Shown: positions 1 to 10,940 of the stretch, piece after piece | How the letters are laid out: each line of letters opens with the position of its first letter | How positions within the stretch are numbered: position 1 is the stretch's first letter | Assembly: GCF_003086295.3 (NCBI RefSeq) | Contig: NC_092045.1 | Span: forward strand, 87,620,693 to 87,684,692 | Direction: 5' to 3' | DNA from: Arachis hypogaea | Lineage: Eukaryota; Streptophyta; Magnoliopsida; Fabales; Fabaceae | DNA length: 64,000 bases | Notes under the pieces: model-generated | Seen by the model: the letters and a program-made list of their open reading frames with translations, nothing else | Told to the model about the DNA's origin: nothing | The model's database searches: none | Made by a program: the position numbers and the translations under genes

Positions 1-92
1 AGTTTTAGTGTAGTTTTACTAAGAGGTCAAAGTTAAATAATCAATGGAATGTCCTACATAATAGGAATACAAGAACAAGGTCGATCATTTTC

Positions 93-250
93 AAAATAAG
101 TACAAGCTCCAAAGGCACAAAATCAACTGTGCTATATTAATACATTTATTTATCATTTTTCTTAGTTCTATAGAAAATATTTAATTTAAATGGTAAGAAA
201 TTGATGCACTCACAGTTAATTTTTGTGCCTCTATAATTTGTACTTATTTT
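93..250. mobile_element. Small MITE with about 37-bp terminal inverted repeats
   Basis: The first 11 bases (AAAATAAGTAC) are the exact reverse complement of the last 11. The inverted match continues inward with a few mismatches through a GGCACAAAA...AACTGTG core on both sides, giving arms of about 37 bp around an AT-rich centre. Length (158 bp), no coding capacity and terminal inverted repeats fit a miniature inverted-repeat transposable element. I found no clear target-site duplication, so the superfamily is open. It lies downstream of the ERF gene's 3' end. Confidence 0.6.
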
Positions 251-620
251 CTAAATTATCGACGTTATACTTGTATTACTGTCATATAAAATACTCCATT
301 AATTATTTAATGTTGACCTACATTAAAACTAAATGAAACTCATTAGAATTCAAATAAGATACCTTAAATTAATCTATCACGAAGTTAAGTGGTTTCATTT
401 CATATGATTGCCAAAAACTAGAAACTCAAGTACGCATTTATTCACGCAAAATTAATAGTTAATAATTCTCATCCCTCAACCTCACTTTTCAGCTTGCCAA
501 AACAATAGATTGGGACAAGAATTATGAGCCAGTAAACATTTCCTACGGCACAAAATAATAAGGGAAATCTAAAAAAAAAGAGAAACGTTCATATATCTTA
601 ATCGGCAACGGTGGAAAAAC
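251..620. other. 3' flank of the ERF gene
   Basis: AT-rich non-coding DNA immediately downstream of the minus-strand ERF gene. A candidate polyadenylation signal, AATAAA on the minus strand, lies at 437-442, about 180 bp past the stop codon. Otherwise nothing is recognised here. Confidence 0.4.
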
Positions 621-2307
621 CTATCCCGACGAAGAAGAGCTGTTACCGGAAGCCGATGACCACGCCGCCGGCAACTGCTTAGTGGAACCGAACGCAGAAG
701 AGGAAGACAAGAACGGCGGCGAAGCTTGCGTTGAAGACAGAGAAGAATGACGAAGATGAGAAGCCACACTTGAAGCCATAACCGTCATAGTGGAATCCAT
801 GGTGGGAAAATTCCCATACAAACCCGCGGAAGAAGAAGAAGAAAAAGAAAAACCATGCAAAGTAGTGCTAATAAGAGGCTCACTGTGAACAATGGCTTCG
901 GTGGAAGTTGGAATGGCCACGAGCGAAGAAGCAGTGATTTGCGGTGGCGCGTGGCGGAGGAGCGTGACATTTTCGGGGAAGTTGAGTTTGGCCTTGTTGC
1001 CCCGGAAACGGAGGGCGGCTTGGTCGTAGGCTCTGGCCGCGGCCTCGGCAGTGTCAAAGGTGCCTAACCAGACTCTGGCGGCTTTGAATGGGTCTCTGAT
1101 CTCGGCTGCCCACTTGCCCCATGGCCTCTGCCTCACGCCTCTGTATTTCCTTCTTGGCTCTTCCTCTCTCACATTCTCTTCTCTTGCTCTGTATTCATAG
1201 ACTGTCCTTCCCCTGTTTTCTCCTTCCACCTCTCCACTCCCACTTCCACTTTCTCTTGAACATTCTCTATTCATTGCTGCATAATATACACAATTCAATA
1301 TTAGGAAGAGTTTGTCTTGTGTTACCACTTCATTTTAGAATTGTAAACTATAATGTCAATAATATTTTTTTGTTAAAAATTTTTTTCTTTTATTGTAAAG
1401 TAACTAATTTTGTAACCTTAAAAACCATATGACTAATATGATCTTATAAAGTAAAATAGATCGACAGTTATCTTCGTATAAAATTAATAATCAAAATTAT
1501 TAAATAATTTAATTAATTATTATTTATTTTTTTTAATTATCAATTTATATAAAAATAATTTATATTTAAATTAAACTCAATATTTGATATTAAAAGTTTA
1601 TCCTTAAAAAGTTAATTTTGTATACATGTTAAATAGTTAAGTTAATATTTATTTAAGGCATGTTAAATGAAATGTCTATAAATAAGAATATAAGATATCA
1701 AATTAAATGTAAAATTAATATTTAATCTATTTTTTGTGTTGATTTTGGTCCTTAACAGTAATGTCAAAGGAGATTAAATTTAATTACTTGATACTAGTAT
1801 TCTGTACTCCCTAAAAAAAATCGAATTGTTCACTATTGATCTAAAAAAATAGTTATTATTGTATTTAATCTATGATTTAGAGGGAAAAAATTTAGATATG
1901 AGGTGCTTACTTGTATGAATAGTAGTAGGGGATGAAGAAGTTACACCATGTGATGAAGAGAAGTGGTCAACAAAGGATATATCATCTTGCTGCCTAGTTC
2001 TCTTGATAGAAGAAGAGCCGCTTCCAACAACATAATTAGAAAATGTTGAAGAACCATAAGCCATGTTACTTGTTGGAAGTGAATAATCGTCACCTGCACT
2101 GGTTGGAACTTCACCAGAGACAACATGGGTCAAAGCCGAAACCATGGCAGACATCTCCTCCTCCCTATTCAAACCTGGGAATATCATATGCATTGATGAT
2201 GACAACGTAGAATTGTTGTTGTTTATCCTCTCATCAACTTCCAATTCCCTCTTCTCAACAACCTTGTTTCCTTTCTCTTGAGGATTCGCCACCTTTGCAA
2301 TACACAT
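621..2307 (-). CDS. AP2/ERF transcription factor, ABR1-like (group X), two exons
   Basis: This is a DNA-binding transcription factor of the ethylene response factor family, expected in the nucleus on GCC-box-type promoters. Exon 1 runs 2307-1911 and exon 2 1276-621, separated by a 634-bp intron with donor GTAAGC (1910-1905) and acceptor GCAG (1280-1277). The splice phase matches (one base, then CA, giving Thr), for a 350-residue protein. The N terminus starts MCIAKVAN and has an [15 protein letters not shown] motif near residue 50, both as I remember them from Arabidopsis ABR1. The AP2 domain is at about residues 177-234: [18 protein letters not shown] and WLGTF, with the Ala and Asp typical of the ERF rather than the DREB branch, ending in [12 protein letters not shown] Ser-rich tail follows. 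ABR1-type factors act in abscisic acid, wounding and stress responses in Arabidopsis; that role here is inference. The reading frame is intact and it is the only convincing host gene in the window. Confidence 0.9.
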
Positions 2308-2425
2308 TCAATGCAATCCAATAATAATAATAGCTTAATTAGCTTGTTCTATAATAGTAAGCAACTAAATAAATACATGCCTTCTCTAAGTATCAAATTT
2401 CAACAACCTTATGAAATTGTCTTCC

Positions 2426-2438
2426 TTATATATATATG
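2426..2438 (-). promoter_or_regulatory. Candidate TATA box of the ERF gene
   Basis: An alternating TA tract (TATATATATAT read on the minus strand) lies about 120 bp upstream of the start codon at 2307, a plausible distance for a plant core promoter with a leader of about 90 bp. AT-rich flanks make chance occurrence possible. Confidence 0.4.
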
Positions 2439-4507
2439 CAAGAGAATGATGGAAAGGTTCAAATTGGTTTCACAGCCGCCATTGAAGAGTCAGTCGGTGT
2501 TAATTAAGAGTATGAGAACTTCTACAAGAAGTAATTTCAAATGAGATAAATTCAATATTTAAATAAATATACAAAAAGCAAAAATTCCTTTTTATCCTCC
2601 AATTTTATCTTAATTATTAATATTCCCTATACGTGATGGGGCAATTGGCCTAGTGTGAACACAGAACCTTGCCGGCGCAAGCCTCCATATATGGTTTGTG
2701 TTGTGTGTGGAGAGAACCATATTGCCGGTGGGCTAGTCGGTGGTGCCAGAGAAATGGAGAAGCAAGTTGGAACCGACATCAATACCAAATTAAATAATAT
2801 AACAATGCACATTGGAACATGTTTTTATTGTAATATCTATGCTAAAATAACTAAATGTTTCTATTTATATACGTACACAATACAGGTCCTTTCTCTTTTG
2901 GCTTTGGCCAATGGCCAAGTTTATTTGATAGGTGGTTTGTACTAGCAGGAATCAATTACTTTGATTAACCCTATTAAATTGTCTCTCTTTCTTTATTTGG
3001 TTTTGACGTGGACATCTTGAATTGGTAGATTCTATCTTAATAATCCAACATTAATAAATTAAACCCAATTTCGATAATATATATAATAAATTAAAATAAT
3101 ATTTTTATATTTTAGTCGCATCTTTGTAGCAGGACGTTTTAGAAAGCGTTATTATAAAAATATTATTTTAATTTTACCAATATTTTTTGAAATATCATAA
3201 TAATCATAACAATTATAATATAAATATATTAAAATAATCTTATATATTATTTAATTTATTTTTAATATATATTTTATATTTTTATATATTTTTTATTTAA
3301 ATAATTAATTTAATATACACTTATAATAGAGATCAGTGACATAGGTAGAAAATAAGAAAAATCATATTGAGAATAAGGTTACCATGAAATTCTGTAAAAT
3401 TTGGTAATTGAAGAAAATGAAGCCGGTAATTAAATTTGAGCATGTCACGTCCCAATCATAATAAAGGGAATATTTGGGATGATCCCACTTGGCATTTGGT
3501 GTTGCCGATTTAGTTAGCCATGAACAATTTCGCCACCCCATTTTAAGGTTCTTATTCTCATATATAGGATAGTTATCGCAACCAAATCAATAATCAATCT
3601 CATATCAACCGATAAATTAATACTCAAATTGATTGAATCGATAATAATTAAATAAAAATATAAAATTATAATAAACTATAAATTTACATAATAAAAATAA
3701 ATAATACTTTTATAATTTAATATAATTACCGTATGATAAATTTATAATACAATAATATTAATAAAAAAGTAATTAAATTATATATAAATTATACTTTAAA
3801 TCATGTATTCGTATAATTATAAAAAATAAAATAATATTATATCTTTGGTTATTATAATTTTTTATTTAAAATAATTATCATTCAATCTTTTTTATAAAAT
3901 CATTTTAATTGGATATATTCATTAAAATATACTATTAATATGACATATATCAAATTGAAAAATAAATATGGTTAATATAATTAAAAGCACAAAATGTATT
4001 CAAGACAAATGTGGTTCAACAGAAAAGAGAGTAAAAATCTTTAAATTATCTTTAGTTTAAACCTCAACTCACTCAATTCTTTTGAATTTATTCAAAAGGC
4101 AAATTTGGATATACCCCATGGATGCTCACGCAGTGAATGCAGCGTATATTTGTTCGGTTAGTTAGCCTAAATCGTACCAATTCATAAAAATCGTTTAGTT
4201 TTTAATGAATTTGATCGCTGTTGACCATGTTGTTAGTATTTTTAGTTCTTATAAAAAATTAAATTAGTTAGACTGTTAGTTTATCGTTTTTTTTATCAAA
4301 CTGATTCGTTTGATTTAATTTTGATAACTATGATATATAATGAAATTATGCAGTAATTACAAAAAGAAAAATTAAGAATAAATTATGTTATGTGAATTTT
4401 ATTATTTTTTAAATAAAATATAATTTTATCACCAAATATACCTATATTTTATATTTTATATATTTGTTTCTTACGGAATATTGATACATCTTAAAAGACT
4501 TGGTCTA
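2439..4507. other. AT-rich intergenic DNA upstream of the ERF gene
   Basis: No supported gene. A short open frame at 2655-2945 has no recognisable domain. The stretch from about 3060 to 4460 is very AT-rich with many stops in all frames. Promoter elements of the ERF gene presumably lie in the first kilobase, but I could not single out sites. Confidence 0.5.
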
Positions 4508-4627
4508 CCACAGCCCCTCCACCCCCCAAACCAAACCAAGGAGGCGAGGGGATTAAAAAAATGCCACAGCCCCTCCCCCTCCCCCCCCCCCAAACCAAAC
4601 CAAGGAGGCGAGGGGATTAAAAAAATG
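4508..4627 (+). repeat. Two-copy tandem duplication with a poly-C tract
   Basis: A unit starting CCACAGCCCCTCC and ending GGGGATTAAAAAAATG occurs at 4508-4563 and again at 4564-4627. The second copy is longer because its C run is expanded. The copies are otherwise almost identical, so the duplication is recent or has been homogenised. It is GC-rich inside very AT-rich surroundings. Confidence 0.85.
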
Positions 4628-4825
4628 CAAAATTTATCAAACATGGGTCCACCTTTAAGATTGTCCACTCCATGTAGCTTTCTCATACTTTTGAGTGTGA
4701 AGACTACTTTTTAACAAGTACATAATTTAGTTCACTTATTTTGGTGTTAAAAAATCCTAGCGGCATAATTACGTGAAGGAATCATGAATTTTGAAGGCTG
4801 ACAAGAGGTTGATCAATAAGTGTGT

Positions 4826-7025
4826 GTTTAGATTGATTTTTATTAAATTAGAATTTAAATTAATAAAATTTTATAAAATTAATTTTAGATATAAATAAAT
4901 TTGTGTTAATATAATTTATATTTGATAATTTTATATTAAAATTAATTTTAATAAAATAAATATTATTTGACTAATATTAATTAAAATTATACTTAAATAA
5001 ATAATTACTAAAAATGATATGATAATAAATTATAATATTATTTTTTAAATATGTAATTTTTTTTATATTTTTTGTATATTTTTTATATAGTATTTTTTTA
5101 ATATTTTAAGTATTTTTTTAGTATATTATAATTTATTATTATTACTATTATTATTATTTATTGTTAATTTTTTATTTAATTTATTTTATCTAATAAAATC
5201 AATAAATTATATTATAAAAAAATAATAATAAATATAATACACAACAATTATATATAATCATAAAAATGTACAATATCAAATAAAAAAATCAACAATAAAT
5301 AAATAAATAATAATAAAAAGAATATTTATATAAAAAATAATAAAAATTTTATAAATAAAATAATAATAACAAATGATAAAATTGATAAAAATAAATAAAT
5401 TTTTATAATAAAATTAAAATTTTTATGCATTATTTAAATCACGGCATACAAAAAATACATATGCATTTATAGAAAAAATCAAATAAAAAAATTAAAGCGT
5501 TTAAAAAATTTAAATGTGTTTTTCATATTTTAAGTACTAAATTAAATATTCTAGGATATGTTTGGGATTCACATTGAAAAAAAGAAAAAGTTGGTTTGAA
5601 TGTCTTGAACATTCCATTTTTATGCTTGGCAATTATGTGAAACACTAAATCTAGAATTGCTTTCACCTTTGAACATACGTGAAGTATAAAAATTTTAGTT
5701 TTTGCGTGTAGTTGGAGAAAGTTGACTACAGTTGAGAAATTAGATGAAAAATTCATTCATTTTCTGCCAATTCTACTTTTTATTTTCTTCTATAGAAAGA
5801 ATGCAAGTAACCATATAAATTTTATGGTAATTTTTGTGTATGTTCTTAGTTCCAATTTTTTTTCATCAAAATCTTTTAATTTTTTTCAATCATGTTAAGA
5901 TAAATATTTTAATTTTTTTATTATTTTTAGTATTCTCTTTCATAATTTGATTTTTTTATATTTTTATTGTATTTTTTATTTATATGATAAATATTTTATA
6001 TTATTTTTTTAGTATTCTAATGTTATATTATTATTGTATTTTTTATTCATATGACAACTATTGTTGATATAAATTCTTATTTTTATTAATTTTTATGATA
6101 TTTTTATTATTTTTTGTTTATATAAATTTTTTTATCCCTTACTGTACTATATTTTTGTTGTGTATAATTTTTTTATTTTTTATTTAATTTTTTTATATAA
6201 ATTTTATTTACTTATTATAATTTTTTTATTCATATGATATATGTTGTTGGTTGTAATTATTATGTACTATATTTGTATGAAATTTTTTTCATTTTTTTAT
6301 TGTACTTGTCACTGTACTTTATTTTTGTTTTTAATATATACTAACTAGAATTAATAAAAGAGTCATAAATAATAAAAAATTATATTCTAAAATAATACTA
6401 AATTAAAGAGTACTAATAATACTAAAAAAAATTATAAAATATTTTTTTGTTTGATATTATAAGATATATAGTACTCTTTTTCATATTTTTTTTATTATAT
6501 TTATTTTATTTATATGATAAATATTTTTTATATATTTTTTAGTATTTTACTTTTATATGCATATTATTATTTTTTATTATTTTTTAGTTCATCTAAATTA
6601 TTTTTATTATATAAATTTTTTTATGATATTTTTATTATTTTTAATATATTTTATTAGTATTTTATCTTTTAATTTAATATTTATTGATATTTATATGTAT
6701 TAAAATATATTTTGTCAAATTTTATATGTTATTTTAATTTAATAAATAAATATTAATTTTATTATAAAATAATATCTCTTAATAAGATCTATTTAAATAT
6801 AAAGTAAAATGATATGATAATATAAAATATTATTTAAATTGATATTTTTTTAGTAATTTTTTTTAAAAATAATTTTAAATAGTATAATTCAAATAATATT
6901 TATTTTATTATAACTTATTTTAATATAAAAATTACTAAACATAAATAATATTAACACAAATTTATTTTTTATTAAAATTAAATTTATAAAATTAATTTTA
7001 TAAAAACTCTGATTCAAACATATAC
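4826..7025. mobile_element. AT-rich foldback element with long inverted arms
   Basis: The left end (GTGTGTTTAGATTG, then a run of TTATAAAATTAATTTTA-like sequence and AAATTTGTGTTAATAT) reappears as reverse complement at the right end (6780-7025). The match includes ATAAATTTGTGTTAATAT and AAATAAATATTATTTGA in the same order and spacing. The imperfect arms extend about 200-250 bp. The 1.7 kb centre is extremely AT-rich and contains no recognised gene; a 77-codon open frame at 5523-5756 (minus) has no known motif. I read it as a non-autonomous foldback or large MITE-like DNA transposon. No target-site duplication was found, so exact ends are uncertain. Confidence 0.55.
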
Positions 7026-7572
7026 CAGTTCGATTTGGATGGCTTTAGCTCAATTTGACAAACAAAAAAGATAATTTGATTTTCAGGCACACATGCTACT
7101 GTATTTCGGTCGAACAATCTTCAGGCACGCGGTGTAATAGATATAGATCTTAAATAAATAAATAAGAAAATTCAAATGAAAACTAAATAAATAAAATTAG
7201 GCATACCGTGACCCTTATGTGGAGGCAACAGACAGAGATTTCGTGTATAATGTTCTAAAAAACAAAAGGGTAATGCTACGGTGAGGAATTTAAATTTTTT
7301 CTATAGATGAGGAACTTATGTGTCAAAATTCTGAGTTTGACGCGTGTTTTAAAACCGTGAATACTTGTAGCAGGTTTCTGATTCTCACTGCCTGCTATAG
7401 TAAATGCGTCAGTATTTGCTCCCTTTTTAACTGAAGTAATTAATTATAATTCTATTATTTAATTTGTAATTTAAGTTTTGGGCTTTTTGGATTGAAATAG
7501 AATGATTGGATTTCAAAATCACTCTATTAACAACAATGCATTTAGACTATGAGATGATGGTAGTAGTAGTAC

Positions 7573-7629
7573 TAATAATAATAATAATAATATTACCAAA
7601 ATAATAATAATAATAATAATAATTTTACC

Positions 7630-7669
<40 letters not shown>

Positions 7670-7682
7670 TAATAATAATATT
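7573..7682 (+). repeat. (AAT)n microsatellite, interrupted
   Basis: Runs of AAT/ATA repeats broken twice by TTTTACCA- or TTACCAAA-like interruptions. It lies just inside the left arm of the Mutator-like element. Confidence 0.95.
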
Positions 7683-8830
7683 ACTTTTAAGTTATGGGAG
7701 AGTTTGAAAAAAAATTAGATAAGTGTTGTCTAAAAATTAAAATGTGTTTTATATATTTTTGTATATCCAAATGTGTTTGGAGCTAATAAATTTTTTTGTT
7801 GTAAATTAATCATGAATCATCAAAATGATATCTAATGTAACTAGCAATCTTTATGAAGTAACTTTTTCAATTTAGAAGCCTGAGCAATCTTTGTAAGTAA
7901 ACAAAATTTGTATCTTCTTTATAGTGTTTGTTAAATTATGTGTAATTATGTACCTTTAATTGAAAGACATATATATATATATATATATATAGTTTAGAGA
8001 TTTACTTGAACTAGAGTTTATCTCACCTATTTCAAGTTGATATAACAGCTAAAATTTGGATTATGTTATTATGAGACTAGTACCTAAGTAAAAAATATGT
8101 TCTTAAGAATTATGAATAGAAAGTTACAAAAAAATATTTAGAATTCAACAAATAATACAATATGGTTGAATCTTTAGGTTTAAGTGTGAAAAAAGAAGAA
8201 TCAAGGGCGTAGGTGTCCAAAATAAAAGAAAAAGTTTAGGAATTTAATTGTCAAAATTGTTTTGGTGTGACATTAAGCGCTTAACAAGAAGAAAAGCATA
8301 GTTTTTAAATAATTTTTTTAGAGCTTCACTCAAATAAAACATTTGTTATATTTACAAGAGAAAAAGTTTTATAGTTATAAATAATATTAATTTAATATTA
8401 GCGCTGATCGACATAATTGTTTAATGAAAGAATTTGGATTTGTAATATATTATGTATTGTCATTATCTACTATATATGACATAGATAATATATAAATGTT
8501 CTTTACTAATATATTCTTTATTAATATGTTCTCTGAGAGTTGAATTTATATTATTATTATTTTTATGTTAGTGTAACACGTGATATTTTGATTAATCTTA
8601 AATTTTATTATTAATTATATTTAGTGGATAATTATATCAATATTATTAATAGAATAATTTTTTTTTAATTTTACAATAATAAAATTCTGTGGTTCATTTT
8701 TATATTGTATTATTACTTGAGATGAATAACGCAAATTTAAGTACTACGTGAGATAAAACCCAATTACTTTTGAAATAGAATGCAACTAAAAGGAGAGAAA
8801 GAATTTCTGAAAGAATTACTATTATTGTTA

Positions 8831-8831
<1 letters not shown>

Positions 8832-8886
<55 letters not shown>
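8832..8886 (+). repeat. (ATT)n microsatellite
   Basis: An uninterrupted ATT repeat of about 18 units inside the right half of the Mutator-like element, in inverse orientation to the AAT array at 7573-7682. The two together extend the element's inverted symmetry. Confidence 0.95.
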
Positions 8887-9173
8887 TTGACCCAAATATG
8901 TTATTGTCAAGTGCCAATTGATAATTTTTGACCCAATAATTCATTCAGACAAAAAAAAGGCCACAAATTAAATTAGACATTAAATAATGAAATTATACTT
9001 AATTAGTTTATGGAACAAATTCTGACGCATCTGTAGTAGCCAGAAAAAATCAAAAACCTGCTACATGTGTCTCACTTTTAAAAAACAGGTGTCAAACTCA
9101 GATTTTAAACACATAAGTTCCTCACATGTAGAAAAAATTTGTTTTCCTCACCGTAGCATTGGCCAAAACAAAA

Positions 9174-9943
9174 ACATATTAAAACAATGAAAACAATGTG
9201 TCCTCTTCTAAATGATGGATAATGCTACGTTGCGATCATATAAAGAAGTATATACATGCAAGTTCATTAATTTTTTTTGCCACAGTATCAACTATTAAGT
9301 CAAAAAATAATTTATTATAAATTAAAATTTTATTTAAAAATTTACTATTAATTGATAAATTATTATATATAAAATAAAATTTAAATTTTTAATATTTATT
9401 TAAATAAATTAATAAATTATTTACTAAACTAACTCAAATTATTTATACGAAATCATTATTTGATGAATTAGTTCAGTAAAATAAGATTATTGGTGTAATG
9501 TTATCAATTCGTTAGTACTCAAATTGAGTATATTGATTTATTATCCTTGACTTCATCAAAGGAGAATTAATTAATATTAATGGTCCTTAAATTTGGTGTC
9601 CTATATTGAATTTATTCATCCGTTTGAAATAAGAGTACTAACCTAAAGTAAATTGGTCTAAAATGATGATTCCCTACTTTTTCAACTCATCGAAAGGATA
9701 ATCACGCATGTCAAATCGGTCATGGTGATTAGATTCCCTCAGTTGAGTTTTTTTAATTAAATTTTAAATTTATTTTACCATTAGTTTATTATTTGATATG
9801 CACAAAGGCAAATTTGTATTCAACATTGAAATGAATTTTATTGCAAAGTATTTAATTATGTTAGTTTTGAATTCATGCAATTCTCTGAATAACAATAGAT
9901 TTATTTATTTATTTAAGTATTTATATTTTCAGAACATTTTTTA
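9174..9943. other. AT-rich DNA without a recognised gene
   Basis: No coding frame of note. A GATAATGCTACGTTGCGATC word near 9220 resembles the Mutator-like terminus seen at 7270 and may be a relic of a related end, but no partner end was found. Confidence 0.4.
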
Positions 9944-9948
9944 GTAAC

Positions 9949-10615
9949 TGTTGAGAAAATTCAACAAAAATTTAAAATAAAAATCTGTCTAACAGCAGAA
10001 GGATTAGAAATAATTTTTTTATTACCTGTGCGATTAAATAGGTAATACTAAAAATACTCTAAGTAGTAAATATAATGGTAGAAATTAAATAATTAGACAC
10101 CAAAATTTTAACGTGGAAAACTCTCCAAAAGAAGGACAAAAAATCTATGAGACCTAGTCCAAAAAATCTTTCACTATCAGAATAATAAGTACACAAACAA
10201 TCTTCTTAGTAACACTAGGACACCTCAACAATCAACAAAATACATCACCAAAACTAGTGGAATCAACATAAACTTTCACAAAGTGGGTATCTCAAATCAG
10301 GAAAAAGAGAAGGCAATACAACTAGCAAGTTATATTCTAATGTTCATCTCTACACTAAGAATAACATACTAAAATTTCATAAGAAATGAAGCGAATTTAC
10401 CAGTTTAATCAGATCAAATTGTAACTGCCCTTTTCCCCCAAATTCTTCTCCTCTTCCTTGACGCCGAAGCAAGCTTTGTTTGCTTTCTTTTTGAAATTGA
10501 AAGAAAGCTCACACCCTGTCTCTCTCTCTCTCGGTGGCTTATAGCCACTTTCTTTCTTTATTTTTTTTTGTTTTTAAAAAACTATGGGCCCCACTTAGTT
10601 TGGGACCTACCAACA
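9949..10615 (-). repeat. 3' LTR of the first copia element
   Basis: This 667-bp LTR aligns with 14331-14989 along its length, for example GCGATTAAATA followed by GTAATAC, and GGAATCAACAT. It ends CAACA directly before the purine-rich tract read on the minus strand. Many differences from its partner indicate an old insertion. Confidence 0.93.
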
Positions 10616-10940
10616 AATCTCTCCCTCACCAACTCAAGTGGAGATAGACTGCTCCACCAAGTCCGCCTTCTCTTTGCAGAAATTAAACTTCACTGCAGGT
10701 AAGCTCTTAGTAATCATATCTGAACCATTATCATCAGTATGGATCTTCTCAAGTGCATATAACTTCATCTCAAGCGCTTGACGTATCTACCTCACCTCTA
10801 TGTGCTTCGATCGGGAATGAAACGTCGGATTCTTGCTGAGATGGATAACACTCTGACTGTCACAAAATAACACAAACTTCTCTTGATTGATGCCTAACTC
10901 TTGTAGAAATTTTTTCATCTACAAGAGTTCCTTAGAAGCT

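Larger units (their letters stand above)
7259..9173. mobile_element. Mutator-like non-autonomous element with 9-bp TSDs
   Basis: The element proper is 7268-9164 (1,897 bp). It is bordered by a perfect 9-bp direct repeat, AAAACAAAA, at 7259-7267 and 9165-9173. It begins GGGTAATGCTACGGTGAGG and its other end, read as reverse complement, begins GGCCAATGCTACGGTGAGG. The inverted arms run about 200 bp and share blocks such as GAGGAACTTATGTGT and GTAGCAGGTTT. A 9-bp duplication with long arms is the hallmark of the Mutator (MULE) superfamily. No transposase frame is present, so it would have depended on an autonomous partner. The interior is AT-rich with trinucleotide microsatellites. Confidence 0.85.

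Noticed and set aside
569..1432. Several open frames overlapping ERF exon 2 on both strands
   Set aside because: They are other-frame readings of the AP2 and Ser-rich coding sequence.
2655..2945. 96-codon plus-strand frame upstream of the ERF gene
   Set aside because: No domain, no splice or promoter context, and composition like the surroundings.
5523..5756. 77-codon minus-strand frame inside the foldback element
   Set aside because: No transposase motif; one ORF this long is expected in AT-rich DNA with few constraints.
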